A stretch of DNA of 64,000 bases from Branchiostoma floridae (GCF_000003815.2 NC_049997.1:3051735-3115734); one strand, 5' to 3'. Shown: positions 12,252 to 23,329, counted from the first letter of the stretch. Notes: generated from the letters alone by a model not told the origin. Made by a program: numbers and translations.

Positions 12252-15240
12252 ATGGAGTCAGCCGTGCCTTTTGTGAGCGGTTTACTCGCCAACCTGACCC
12301 TACAGTCCACCCTGGTTCTCGTCCTGGCCTTCCTGACGACCTACTGGCTCCTGGGCGCAGGTGGTCGGCAGAAGAACCTTCCGCCGGGCCCGAGAGGCCT
12401 GCCCCTGCTCGGCAACCTCCTCAGCTTCCGCCCGAGCCGCTTGTTGTCCAACCTGGCGGCATGGCGGCAGCAGTACGGGGATGTTTTCTGTGTGAGGATC
12501 GCCAACAGGCTGGCTGTCGTGCTCAATGGGTAGGTTTGAAACGTACTTGTACAATGACAGGGCAGGATTGAGGGGGTGGGGGGTCCGGGGACGACAAGAA
12601 CAATGGAACACTGATTGAATGGCACACAACGGCTCATAGCCTAGGTACCATCCTCCGTAGTTACCGCTGGCGTAATCTTTTCCTTTGGTAAACACAGTCA
12701 TATTAGGCCACAGCATATAAATTTTATTGGAAATCAGCGCCCTCCATAATTTTTGTAACGTACATGATGTATAGCGACAGTAAAATAGCACCCAAATGTC
12801 CAAGTACAAATCCTTATTTGGGCCTCCATAATCTCCATCTGTGCATGTGTATTTGCATTCATTCTTCGTTTTATCCCCAAACGGGCTTGTATGCTATAGT
12901 GGCCGCCCACTGGTTTTGAACAGTTGAGGTCTCATACCTCCATTATATTATAGACCGTATCATTGGATTCACTGTTAGAATACCTTCTAAGACCGAATGT
13001 CCAATAGGAAAACACTCTTTCTGGATATGTTTTGCTTTCTATCATAAGCACACTTGTTGGTCGGGAAATTTGAAAAATGTCACCCAAATCTAGCGAAACA
13101 ACAATAATTATCGAATTTCAAACTTATTATCGGCTGACTATGGCGATGTGGGGGAACGAGGTTTAGCACATAGTAAGAACATATCACATGGCAATTTACA
13201 ATATCATATATGTTTCCCTAAGTCTATTCCTAGGCGTAACAATGTTGATAAAGTATACGTAACAATGTTGACTTGTTTCAATTCTAGACACAAGGCTATC
13301 CAGGACGCGCTCGTCAAGCAACCTGAAGTATTTTCCAACCGCCCTCCCGCAGTCGTCGATTCAGCCAATGACCAAGGTAGGTACGGAAGGGAAAGGGATG
13401 GAAAGAAAAGACTGGGTGTAGATGCTATCTCCAAGCAGATCCTACGGTAGCCGATGCTCACTCCTTGGACGGCTACACTCCTTTGCTTTGTCAGCTTTTG
13501 ATAATATCTCATGACACCATAGGATCTGCTTTGAGATTAATGTAGGGAGTATATGTATTTATCGTTAGATCTTTGCACGCTAAGAATCATGCAAAAACGA
13601 AATTACATAAAGCTGTCTGGTAAAACAGTTTTTTTAATACATTTCTCTCCGATTCGGGAGAATTGTGCAAAATATAACAATGCGCGAGTGAAAATATTTC
13701 TTGTATTCGAATTCCACAGGAGTTGTCATGGCCCAGTACGGGGAAGGTTGGAAGGTGAAACGCCGACTAGGTCTGACCGCTCTCCGTCAGTTCGGTATGG
13801 GCAAACGAAGTCTGGAGGGTAAAATCACAGAGGAGGCTCGCGCCGTGTGCGACATCCTTGCGGAAAAAGATGGCGCTGCAACGGACATATCTCTTCTTTT
13901 GTCCAACGGCGTATCTAACGTTATCTGTTCCATGTCGTTCGGTGAGCGATTCGAATATAATGACACGGAGTTCCAGAGGCTCATGCGACTGATGTCAGAG
14001 TTAGTTACGGGATCTGCCATTTCCCGGTTTAACCCCTACGTACGCAAGTTGCCATTTATCAAAAAGGGAGTGGAGAGTCGAATGAAAATGGCCAAAGAGA
14101 TCACTGAATTCATCAAAGCAAAAATCAAAGAACACAAAGACACTTTCGATCCAGCCGACATCCGGGACATTATCGACGTGTATTTGATGGAGACCCAGCA
14201 GCAGATCCCGGATGACGGGGACCGTACCATTACAGAAATGGGGATGATCAACACGATGAGAGATCTATTTATCGCCGGAGCAGAAACTACGGCTACGACC
14301 TTGAAGTGGGGTCTGCTGTATCTGGCGCGCCACCTGGAGGTTCAGCGAAAAGTGCAGGATGAGATCGACCAAGAGTTTGGCTCCAGCCCCCCAACGTTGT
14401 CTCAGCGAGGAAAGCTGCCCTATACCGAGGCCACCATACTAGAAATCCAGCGGATCCGACCTATCGTACCGCTCAGTGTTCCTCATACCACCTCTGCTGC
14501 CACGGTGCTGCACGGCTTCGACATCCCGGCCAACACTTTCGTCATCCCGAACCTGTGGTCCGCCATGATGGATCCGACAGTGGCGCCTGACCCTGAGACC
14601 TTCAACCCGGACAGGTTTCTGGACGAAGATGGAACTCATGTGCGTCCCGAGTGGTTCATTCCATTCTCGCTAGGTGAGTTATTGTTAACACAGTGTTGGC
14701 TAATATTTCCTTGGCACGTAGGTATTTATAATGCAGGCTAATGAGTGCTTAATTTTTTAATAGATTTTTTTTGTCCCAAGCAGGCTAGTGGTCAATAAAT
14801 GACAAATGGGGGGGGGGGGATATATTAAATGAATGGAATGGAGGTAAAAGACAGATAAGTATCAATTGATATGGCTGATATAATTAATATAATTCTAATT
14901 TGACTTGTGATTGGATGGCTCAAATTGAAAACAAGATGGCGGCTGCATGACGTCAAAGTCCAAAATGGCAGCGCCCGATGGTGCTGACGAGAACAATATA
15001 GTTTGGCATCAGTCAAACCTATTGAAATCATTTTTGTCCTCATATCCTTCCCTAGGGCGGCGTCAGTGCCTTGGTGAGCAATTAGCCAAGATGGAACTTT
15101 TCATCTTTCTGACAACCTTGCTGCAGCACTTCACATTCAAATTGCCAGACGGCGCCCCTGCACCATCAATGGACGGCTCCTTGGGTGTTGTTCTTGCGCC
15201 AGACCCCTACCAGATTTGCGCCATTCAAAGAGATAATTAG
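12252..15240 (+). CDS. CYP2-family cytochrome P450, paralog A
   Basis: Microsomal P450 of the CYP2 clan. Four exons with consistent phases: 12252-12529, 13288-13376, 13720-14673, 15056-15240, giving 501 aa, the normal CYP2 length. Domains in order: N-terminal membrane anchor (residues about 8-35), hinge NLPPGPRGLPLLGN (about 42-56), C-helix WKVKRRLGL, I-helix AGAETTATT (about 308), ExxR EIQR (about 363), FNPDRF (about 416), and heme loop FSLGRRQCLG with Cys445. All catalytic landmarks are intact. Exon 3 is unusually long (954 bp) compared with vertebrate CYP2 genes of about nine exons, so introns have been lost. It is the mirror partner of the minus-strand copy at 32515-36588. Start chosen because it opens the anchor and matches the paralog exactly. 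Confidence 0.96.
13428..13536. mobile_element. Small foldback MITE in CYP2-A intron 2
   Basis: Inverted ends TCTCCAAGCAGATCCTACGG and CATAGGATCTGCTTTGAGA enclose about 110 bp with an inner GGCTAC pair. A related fragment (AAGCAGATCCTACGGTGCC) lies at about 53418-53480. No coding capacity. Confidence 0.65.
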
Positions 15241-17522
15241 AACCCAGCGCTGATTCATTTCAAGTTATTATTAGATTACAAAAAAACAATATTTTGTTGA
15301 TAACTAGCGAGGTCAAAGTCTGGCTATTCGGTACAGTGTCGTCACTTGTACACTAATAACAGGTGCAGAATTGACGTATCTAATAAGGAGGAATAAACAA
15401 AGTAAACACTTATTACTTTTTAAAATTAACTTTGACTTTATTCATATTGTAGACGATACAATACATGTGGGTCACAGGCAGCGATTGACGGTGTTGTGAC
15501 CTACACATTAACACATACAGAACATTGATACATCAAGTGCTAGCAATGAATAGATACTGTCTAAAATTACTTTTTTTCCCTATTTCATGAAACCATATTA
15601 ATCCTATTACATTATATATGTATGTAGCCATCCATGGTTAACCGAGTTACTGAGCTAGTGTTTGTAAGTGTACACATGTAGGTGTAGTTTTCAGTGAGTT
15701 TTGATGTTTACGAAGGCCATTGTCGTCTTTTCTCAGTGTGACAGTGTGACAGAGCGTGCACGCCAATGGGAAGGGTCTTCTTCGGACGGAAAGTGAAGCC
15801 GCGCTCTTCTAGTCATTGTGCTTGTCGATAAAGGCCATAAAGAGAAATTCACGGTACAATGAAGACTACTGCCACTTGCTTCTGTGGACCAGTGGTAGAG
15901 CAGCTCTTCAGTGAGTTAAACTACTTCGAGATCACATCCACTTATCCCTTGCCCAATAGGCATGTAGGTTTTGTGTTCTCGTGTGGGCACGGCGAACCAA
16001 AAAGCTGCCCGGATTGCTAAAGACAGAACCGGGTCAGACCAGTGCTCCGGGGCTGAGGAGATTGCATCCTCCTGACGCTCAGACTAGTTTCCCCATCCTG
16101 ATTGCCAGCCTCAGGGAAAGAGGGGGAATTGGTAGGTTTAGGTTTAGAATTATAATATTTCATAACAATATACAAACTGGGGTCCTTTGTGGTCTTTTTC
16201 TTCGACGTATATGCATTGTTCTCCAGGTAGATTTACCGGAGGCGTAAGATATTATCAAAGCTGGCCATGGAGTGTACTACGTACGTAGCCAGCCAAAAGA
16301 AGTGTCCATCAACCACTGGGAATCTGCCCTCACTCAACCAGGGTGGAAATAATACCTACTCAGCAAGCACAAGTTGATTAACAGTTGGATGTTGATAGCC
16401 TTTCTTCTAACCGACTGAGAGATTCTCGTTGGCTTATGGACACTCCTGACGCCGACTACACCCCTTGGACAGGTTTCTGGAGTGGTTCATTCTATTCTCG
16501 CTAGGTGTGTTATTGTCAGAACAACTTGTTGGTTAATTTCCCTACTAGGCCAGCTCGTGCACCGGTTTTTATTTTTGTTCCGGTATCCCCTAAACTATTG
16601 ACTTAAACCATGAAGCAGCGTCCGACACAGAGAGAAAAAGAATGAATGGCAGACTCGCATCCGCAATTTTGTTTTGTTTTGCTTTCATTAGATTGTGAAT
16701 AGCATTTATTGATAATCTGATAGTTATAATATACAAATTTAAATAGCAATTGTGACTGTGTGGCATACACTGGAAGTTATGTGCAAGTACAGCCTTTTGT
16801 CGTCAGTGTTTAAGCTGCCACAGAATGAGGTCAGACCAGTGCTCCGGGGCTGAGGAGATTGCATCCTCCTGACGCTCAGACTATTAAGTTCTCACATCCT
16901 GGTTTCCAGCCTCAAAGGAAGAGGGGGAATTGACTGGTTAGAATTTCTCTGAATCATAATATTTCATGACGAGAAAGCGATGCGAACAGAGGGTCCTTTC
17001 GGTCTTTTACTTTGGAGTATATGCAAAGGATAGATGATAGAATTGGTCGTTGCATGCAAAAAAAGGATATTGCAATATTTGTGACTTTGTGAATGTAATT
17101 CTTGTAAGCAGTTTCATGGCTGATGTAGGCTATGACAAGAGTTAACATGGTCACGGAACATGTCGACAAAAGAGCCAAAAAGTATAATAAGATTTTAAAT
17201 ATTATATGTACATTACCAAAGATTATTTCTGTAGACTTACAACAATCTATGGGCAATTGTTATACCGAATACATCAAAGCAATTGAACAGCATAAATATG
17301 CACAATATAATTACAATGTATGCATAACAAAAGAAAAGGCAGAGGTATATACATTCTAGAGTTCACTCAAATCATGTGCATTGAATACTGGCAACCTCAT
17401 CAAATAATAAGTCAGTGGATCTTTAAAAATTCTCTTAAGTGAAATCTAGTTCTACAAAAAGGTTTATAGACAGTTTTCAACAACACCAACATTTCCTTCG
17501 CACTCACTCCCAAAAGCAATAT
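15241..17522. other. Convergent intergenic region, arm A
   Basis: Between the 3' ends of CYP2-A and LRR-A. AATAAA at about 15392 may serve as the CYP2-A poly(A) signal. The phrase CAGACCAGTGCTCCGGGGCT occurs at about 16033 and again near 16836. The same landmarks recur inverted at 29389-32514 (for example AAACCATGAAGCAGCGTCCG near 16607 and its complement near 30543), showing the duplication includes this non-coding DNA. No gene is supported. Confidence 0.7.
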
Positions 17523-20060
17523 TTACCACAATATAGTGCTGTGTGGTGTGTTACGGGTTCCCTCCCCTGATGGTATCTCCCATGGCCAGTAGGTGTTAGG
17601 CAGTGTGACAAGGGGGAGGGACGAACGCCGTAGTGGTGTGTTACGGGTTCCCTCCCCTGATGGTATCTCCCATGGCCAGTAAGTGTTAGGTAGTATGACA
17701 AGGGGGAGGGACGAACGCCTTGGTGTGTTACGGGTTCCCTCCCCTGTTGGTATCTCCCATGGCCAGTAAGTGTTAGGTAGTGTGACAAGGGGGAGGGACG
17801 AACGCCGTGGTGTGTTACGGGTTCCCTCCCCTGATGGTACCTCCCATGGCCAGTAGGAGTTAGGTTGTGTGACAAGGGGGAGGGACGCACGTAGTGATGT
17901 GTTATGGGTTCCCTCCCATTGCCAGTAGGTATCAGGGCTTCCGTAAGTAGTGACACAGCTGTGATGTCGGACTTCTCTAGGCCTTGCGTACATACCAGGA
18001 AGTCTGTCAGTTGTAGAATGGACACCGCTCCTATCATATATTCTTCTATTCTGCCGGGTCTTTGTGACTGTTGGAAGCGATGGTTCTGCAGCAGCAGCGT
18101 AGGGAGTGATAGGATAATCATCAAGACTGTCATGGTCTGCTGCCCTGGTAGGATGGAGGGATGAAGGCAACGACCAACGGGACAATTTAACGTCTAGTCG
18201 TTCACGTCTTCTCGTAGGGAGTGTGAAAGTCTTCTCAAAACGCGCTGATTTTGCATCGGCATTGTCTGTAACCTCCCAGTATAAGCGAGACAGAGGCCGC
18301 TGAGCAAGAGCTATGTGATCTGGAATCTCTGCGTATGTGTGTGGGAGGGCAGGTAGAGGACGCTGCGCAGCAGCAAGATGGTCTGGAATCTCTGAGTAGC
18401 TGTTTGAGGCGTACGAGACTGTACAAAGACCTGCTGGTAGTGTTCTACACGAGGCAAGACCGGGTGGATCAACGGTGACCTCTGCACCCTTCTGTCTTCT
18501 CTTCAGCAGGCAACCTATAGCTACAAGGATCAACACGAACAGAATCCCCACTACAACGCCTATGTAGACAACTATGGGTCTCAGAACACCCTGTGATTCC
18601 GACGAGTCTTGTTCAGGGTTGGTCCGGAGAGTGCGGGCCTGTGGCGGAGACATGGATGCCATTGTGGTCTGGTTCTCCGATCTGTACCCTTCTGTAGTAT
18701 TACGTGGAGTTTGGGGCTTAGATGTTGGGATGCCTACTACATGTAAGTCAGCGTTGCTTCCAGGGCATGGAGTTGGAGTCTTCCTTGGGGCTAGGGGGAT
18801 GGTAAAGAGCAAGGGTGGATCGTGTGTGGAGATCAAAACGCAGGTTATATTCTTAGTGTTTATGTGGGCGGTCCCTGTGTAGGTACTGTTGTTTAGGATG
18901 CCTGAATCAGTGATACTGGCTGTGTTTGTGTCTTGGCTGTGTTGGGGGTTGAAGAGCACCATTGCTACAGATGTATTCCCTGCTCCCATAGACACCAGTT
19001 GAAAGGTCGAGTTACCCTTCAAGTCGACATTAACGCCCATGTTGCGTTCCCACACCTGCCGGCACCGGTCTGTGGTCTTCTTAGCCAGTTCATCATCGGT
19101 GAGAACAACAACAAAGGGTGGCCGAACGGAGAGTGTGCGTTCGTCAATAGTCCATATATCTCCTGCTGGGTGATATTTCCGCTCCAGACGCCTCTCGAGT
19201 CTTCCTTGATCCGTTGTGACGCTGAATGAGATAATGTTAACATAAACGTCCAGGTTCCATGTCATACTCTGTGAAACTACACCACTAATCGTCATCAAAC
19301 CGTCTCCGCCCAGTGAGAAGATGGAGTAGTCCTCCGTCCTCCACAAGGTCTCCCTTCCAAGACAAGACAGGTGATTTCCTTCCAGGAGCAGATGATTGAG
19401 AGGCATGTTGTGAAATACACCTGGAGGAAGGTGCGTTATCTTATTCTCATCTAAGTTCAGCTCCGTCAGTTTGTTCAGACCGTGGGACCAGGCAGGGTCT
19501 ATGTGCTGTAAGTGGTTACCCTCCAGGCTCAGCGTCAGAAGGTTTGTCAAGTCCTCAAAACATTCCGGGTCGATCTCTGATATTCTGTTGTAGGTCAGTC
19601 TCAGCGCAATAAGCCCTGTCAAGCCAGCAAACCAGCTCCGTTTGACACGTGTCAGTTTGTTGGAATTCACGCCCAAAATATTCAGGCGTCTAAACCCACT
19701 AAAGGTACCCCCCTCTACGTCTACGATCCCACCTTCCACCAAGACTAAGTTTTCCACTACAGAGTGGTTAAAGGCCGATAGCTTCTTTGCTGACAGGAGA
19801 CCGAAGGGGTGTCCCCTTATTGCGAGATTTGGCGCTACCCTTATTACACATGGTTCTACTGGGACAGGTGCACCAGTGACAATGACGTTTGTATCCTGAC
19901 ATAAGATACAGGTTGTTGTTATCCCCATCATGGCCTGACCACGCACACAGTCATTCCAGCCTTCTAGAGTACAGAGAGGGGTGCACAGGCTAGCTGAGGC
20001 TGCGGCGGTAGTCACCAGGGTCAGAAAAACCAACATGGCGATTCTCGTTCGAAGAGCCAT
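17523..20060 (-). CDS. LRR transmembrane receptor, paralog A
   Basis: Single-exon gene, 845 aa, predicted type I membrane protein; not matched to a named gene. Residues 1-24 are a signal peptide. A cysteine-containing region follows (about 26-71), then five or so leucine-rich repeats (about 100-235; for example LTELNLDENKITHLPPGVF), a non-LRR extracellular region with many NxS/T sites, and one membrane helix near 495-518 (VYIGVVVGILFVLILVAIG) followed by basic KRRQK. The cytoplasmic tail has YSEIPDH (about 555) and YAEIPDH (about 577) separated by RPLPALP, an SH3-ligand-like motif. The C-terminus is a minisatellite of 29-30 residue units containing LPNTYWPWEIP. Ligand unknown; an immune or adhesion role is only a guess from architecture. 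Start matches the paralog. Confidence 0.88.
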   Translation of the reverse strand: MALRTRIAMLVFLTLVTTAAASASLCTPLCTLEGWNDCVRGQAMMGITTTCILCQDTNVIVTGAPVPVEPCVIRVAPNLAIRGHPFGLLSAKKLSAFNHSVVENLVLVEGGIVDVEGGTFSGFRRLNILGVNSNKLTRVKRSWFAGLTGLIALRLTYNRISEIDPECFEDLTNLLTLSLEGNHLQHIDPAWSHGLNKLTELNLDENKITHLPPGVFHNMPLNHLLLEGNHLSCLGRETLWRTEDYSIFSLGGDGLMTISGVVSQSMTWNLDVYVNIISFSVTTDQGRLERRLERKYHPAGDIWTIDERTLSVRPPFVVVLTDDELAKKTTDRCRQVWERNMGVNVDLKGNSTFQLVSMGAGNTSVAMVLFNPQHSQDTNTASITDSGILNNSTYTGTAHINTKNITCVLISTHDPPLLFTIPLAPRKTPTPCPGSNADLHVVGIPTSKPQTPRNTTEGYRSENQTTMASMSPPQARTLRTNPEQDSSESQGVLRPIVVYIGVVVGILFVLILVAIGCLLKRRQKGAEVTVDPPGLASCRTLPAGLCTVSYASNSYSEIPDHLAAAQRPLPALPHTYAEIPDHIALAQRPLSRLYWEVTDNADAKSARFEKTFTLPTRRRERLDVKLSRWSLPSSLHPTRAADHDSLDDYPITPYAAAAEPSLPTVTKTRQNRRIYDRSGVHSTTDRLPGMYARPREVRHHSCVTTYGSPDTYWQWEGTHNTSLRASLPLVTQPNSYWPWEVPSGEGTRNTPRRSSLPLVTLPNTYWPWEIPTGEGTRNTPRRSSLPLVILPNTYWPWEIPSGEGTRNTPLRRSSLPLVTLPNTYWPWEIPSGEGTRNTPHSTILW
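17548..17910 (-). repeat. Coding minisatellite, 87-90 bp units (LRR-A tail)
   Basis: About four units with the start phrase TTACGGGTTCCCTCCCCTG at 17551, 17641, 17728 and 17815, so spacing is 90, 87 and 87 bases, all multiples of three. The expressed frame gives LPNTYWPWEIP units. A second minus-strand frame is also open over 17504-18133 and reads GHGRYHQGREPVTHH, the frame used by the paralog. Confidence 0.93.
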
Positions 20061-20565
20061 CTATTACAAGAATTCAGAGAAAAGTACCAACGAGTTTTCT
20101 ATATTTGGGGCTCAGTAAAGCTTGTTGACAGCCGAACGGGTGTGCACAGGCTTTTCTTGTCTCCACTTGCTCTTTATGGGAAGAACCTGCATAATAAAAT
20201 ATGAAACGTGGTCATTCCTTACTGTGTATCTCCTCTATTGTCGAACACGTTTCGGACAAAATCGCTGCTAGCGGCGTGGCAAGTTTCCGTCTCGTAAGCG
20301 GCAGTCGCCTTTTCGAATGATCGTCGCCATATCGCTGATCGGTCTATATCATATTTAAGCGTTTCATAACGTTTCGGGATGGCTGACAAGACGCAATAAC
20401 TCACATAAAGCATAATTTTGAATGCACGTTCACGAAAGTATTGTGATGAATAATAAAAAAAAGTACAAAAAAAGAAAGTACATCAAGTCGGGTTTGAACT
20501 ACACCAAGGAGCATTACGGTATGGGCAAAGCTTGTGCTAATACACATAAAAAGAGCGTGCTAATA
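20061..20565. promoter_or_regulatory. 5' flank of LRR-A, conserved with LRR-B
   Basis: The first ~170 bp upstream of LRR-A is conserved with the interval before LRR-B (26230-26403): reading outward both carry AGAATTCAGAGAAAAGTACC-like sequence, CTATATTTGGGGCTCAG (complement in B), and GCACAGGCTTTTCTTGTCT. The preserved block probably contains the promoter and 5' UTR. No canonical TATA was fixed. Confidence 0.5.
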
Positions 20566-21470
20566 TAAGGTGGGGTCACACATGCGTATATATTCAAGTC
20601 CGTTTGAGGTGCGTATGAAGCTCTTAGTCTCTACCAGGTTCCACAGGTCGCGGGAAAATAGTACAAATTGGACAAATATAGATACATAACGTGCCAGATG
20701 AGTTAGCTGACCGAGAAGTATGGTTAGCGACCCAACTAACACGTCTACAAGATATATTTATACAGGAGTGGTTTAGTTGTATAAAAAGCAATTCAAAACT
20801 GTCTTTTCTTAACAAATCGAAAAAGTGTTATGAACAAGAGACGAACCTTAATGATATATATAACTTTGAAATTCGTAAAGCGATAACCCAGTTAAGAATC
20901 AGATCAGCAGTCATAAATTGAATATAGAAACAGGTAGATATCATAATGTAGCCCCTGACCAAGGTTTTGCCCATTCTGTCCAAAGCAAATTGAAGATGAA
21001 TTTCACTTTGTCATGATGTGCAGTAGGTACAATGTTTCACGTAATGAGTTATTCACATTCCTCGAATCAAGTACAACAGATTTTAAGAGACTCAATGCCA
21101 CAGGCAGATTTGATTATATATTCAGATGTGACAACTCCCACAATGCTAAAATAGGTAAATATATAAAAGATTGTTTTGTCATAAGAAAAAATGCCGAAAC
21201 TCATAATTAGCCCCACTCGATTGTAGTACAATGTTTTAGGCTAGCTCTCATTGTTTTAGAAATAACTTCATTCTATATTCATAATCTGCATATGTACTAT
21301 GTTTAATACTTGCTTTAGTAATTAGGATGATAAGTTTGTTTCTTCTTTCTTTTGCCATACATTGTACCGCAAGTTCTTCATGCTACCTGTTTACGTTTGT
21401 CCAATTGCTATTATTTTTCCAACGACCTGTGGGGCCAGTTGGAGGCAAATACTCCCATGCGCGCCTTCAC
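20566..21470 (+). mobile_element. MITE copy split by a LINE fragment
   Basis: The left part (20566-20747) matches the MITE at 11179 almost base for base (AAGGTGGGGTCACACATGCG onward). The right part resumes at about 21379 (CTACCTGTTTACGTTTGTCC) and runs to about 21470. The ~630 bp between them is a LINE 3' fragment, so the retroelement inserted into an existing MITE. Confidence 0.82.
20748..21210 (+). pseudogene. Non-LTR retrotransposon C-terminal fragment
   Basis: The reading runs IFIQEWFSCIKSNSKLSF, then FEIRKAITQLRIRSA, then in another frame KLNIETGRYHNV, then in a third CPFCPKQIEDEFHFVMMC. This is the order seen at the C-terminus of many invertebrate LINE polyproteins, ending in a cysteine/histidine knuckle (CxxC...EDExHF...C). 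Two frameshifts break it and no reverse transcriptase domain remains. It is a dead 5'-truncated copy. Confidence 0.78.
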
Positions 21471-21861
21471 ACGGCGACGACCATTTGTAAGATGAAGGCC
21501 GTTTACGAGAAGTACATGTAGCCCTGGTCATGGCAGTTCCGAAGAAGACTTCCGACCGATACAACATAATGTGCTTGTGTACGAAAAAACAACTTTGGAT
21601 GTCAAAAAGTACTCAATCGTGAATATATAGAATTTTAATCAACGTCTTCTTTAATGGTGCAAAAAAGTTTAATTCGATTGAATTATGTGTTCAAGGATGA
21701 ATTCCTTTCACTGTAAACTTTCACTGTAAGACTAGGAATGTCTGTCGTTTCTGACAAAACGACTAGATCTACCACCTTTAAATTCTAATTTCTATTGTCA
21801 GACCATTACTATACACAGTTTTCTCACTCACCTTTGCCACACTACTGACAGTGTATCAATA

Positions 21862-22440
21862 TACGAGAGGCGTTCAATAAGTAATAACTCTGACTCATTT
21901 CCCATAGCAGGAAATTAATGAAACTTGGCACAGTTATTAGTCTTTCTCTTCATAGGAACCACCCAGAGTTATGCATTTCTCCCATCGTTTGATGCAGCTC
22001 TGGACACCGTTTTTTGTAGGACACCCCAGGTTGGTCCTCCAACAGATGCCTCATCAATGGCAGAAGAGGAACGACCAGGTCTGGGAGCTGTTTCCACAGA
22101 CTTCCGGCCATGTTTGAATTCAGGATGCCAGCGTTTTACAAGGTGATATGATTGGGCATCATCACCATAAGTTTCTTTCATTTCATCAAAAGTCTCCTTT
22201 GGTGTGCGTCCTTTCAAATACAAAAACCGGATCACTGCGCGACACTCAACTGGCTCCATTTCACACCTGGTCCATTTCACACCTAACTCAGTTCAAACAC
22301 CAGTAAATCGGAAACCACAATTAGTTCAGAGCTGTTTTTTGCAACATAATCTAAAGAGATATGAATCATTACATGTGCAAATTTTCAGATCAGACAACTG
22401 GAAGTGGGTCAGAGTTATTACTTATTGAACGCCCCTCGTA
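21862..22440 (-). mobile_element. Internally deleted mariner element
   Basis: TIRs are CGAGAGGCGTTCAATAAGTA and the inverse of CGAGGGGCGTTCAATAAGTA, flanked by TA on both sides (21862-21863, 22439-22440), as expected for Tc1/mariner. A minus-strand frame (21969-22280) encodes the N-terminal helix-turn-helix: ECRAVIRFLYLKGRTPKETF, then SYHLVKRWHPEFKHGRKSV and TAPRPGRSSSAIDEA. Directly after it the sequence passes to C-terminal transposase coding in another frame (LHQTMGEMHNSG), so the DDD catalytic core has been deleted. Length 575 bp against about 1.3 kb for an intact mariner. Confidence 0.92.
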
Positions 22441-22989
22441 ACTACTAACACACAATAATACAAACATTTTAGACACCCCGAAAAAACTCTTTGCGCGGAG
22501 GCAATGATCTGCCAACCCCAAACTACGAATTATACACTGATCTTGGGGAATGATAAAGCAATCAACATAACAAGCATTTAGTGAAGGGACCACGCACCAT
22601 ATGAACTTCATAATCTCCTTGGTAAAAACAATGACTTCAAAACATATTTTAAGTACATTTCAAAACTTCAGTCGTTACCGTCACTGCAAAGCTGGCTTTG
22701 TCAGGTTTGTTTTGGTTCTAGCAGTGGGGGTCAACCCCGGTATGTTAACTGAGAAATACATCCAGAAGATTAAAAAGGCACAAGGGTTTCTTCTTTCCAA
22801 ATGGGTTTCATAAGAATAGTCCAGTTATTGAGAAGTCCATCTGATTCAAAGGTCAAAACATAGCAAAGGTCACGAATTTCTGCATGATTTTAGAATACAT
22901 AGTCCTCGGACCTCTCCAGCAGTATATCAAACCTTTATGATCAACATTTGCTCAGGAAAAATGATCTAAAGAATAAGTCAGAAAACAAG

Positions 22990-23290
22990 TCTAGGATACG
23001 CACCGTATACACTTTTGCCTCTCTCTTCAAGCTTGACTTTGTTCAGCAGCGCATGGAAACAGTCGGGTGTATGTCGCCGGCCCTCCTGTCTTCACAGCTT
23101 TTCGTCAAGACAAAAAACAAACGTTTGACCACCACCACCATCAGATGTTGGTCCATACTGAGTCGACTCCCAGCCACTGGTCAAGATATTGAAGGCAAGA
23201 CAAGATATCATTGGTGGAAATACGTGGGCCGGTTATGACGTTAGTGCCCGGGGCTGTGGATGTCGCTTCTCAGACTGATTATCTTCGCCA
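22990..23290. pseudogene. Degenerate conserved block, arm A
   Basis: Matches the minus-strand block at 24690-25030 for about 300 bp (shared phrases TTGTTCAGCAGCGCATG, CTCCTGTCTTCACAGCTTTT, CCCAGCCACTGG). In arm B a 122-codon frame stays open; here a small insertion after TTTGAAGG/ATTGAAGG changes the frame and it closes. I do not recognise the product. It may be an old exon or transposon coding piece. Confidence 0.4.
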
Positions 23291-23329
23291 GTATGATTTA
23301 CATTATCATTTTATAAAGAGGCCACCAAA

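Larger units (their letters stand above)
12215..23290 (+). repeat. Inverted segmental duplication, arm A
   Basis: Holds CYP2-A (+), LRR-A (-) and flanking DNA. Collinear inverted matches to arm B include both genes, their UTRs, AGACATTCCTAGT (21740 and 25662), GATCTTGGGGAATGAT (22541 and 25445), GTTAACATACCGGGGTTGAC complement (22740 and 25244) and CCGGGGCTGTGGAT (23249 and 24763). Outer end lies just upstream of the CYP2 start codon; the inner end is near 23290. Confidence 0.9.

Noticed and set aside
12300-12809. 169-codon minus-strand frame
   Set aside because: Antisense shadow of CYP2-A exon 1 (the P450 hinge and anchor are on the plus strand).
15880-15960. Possible tRNA (CCAGTGGTAGAGCAGCTC)
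   Set aside because: The A-box-like phrase has no matching acceptor stem or clear B box, and the arm B counterpart does not fold.
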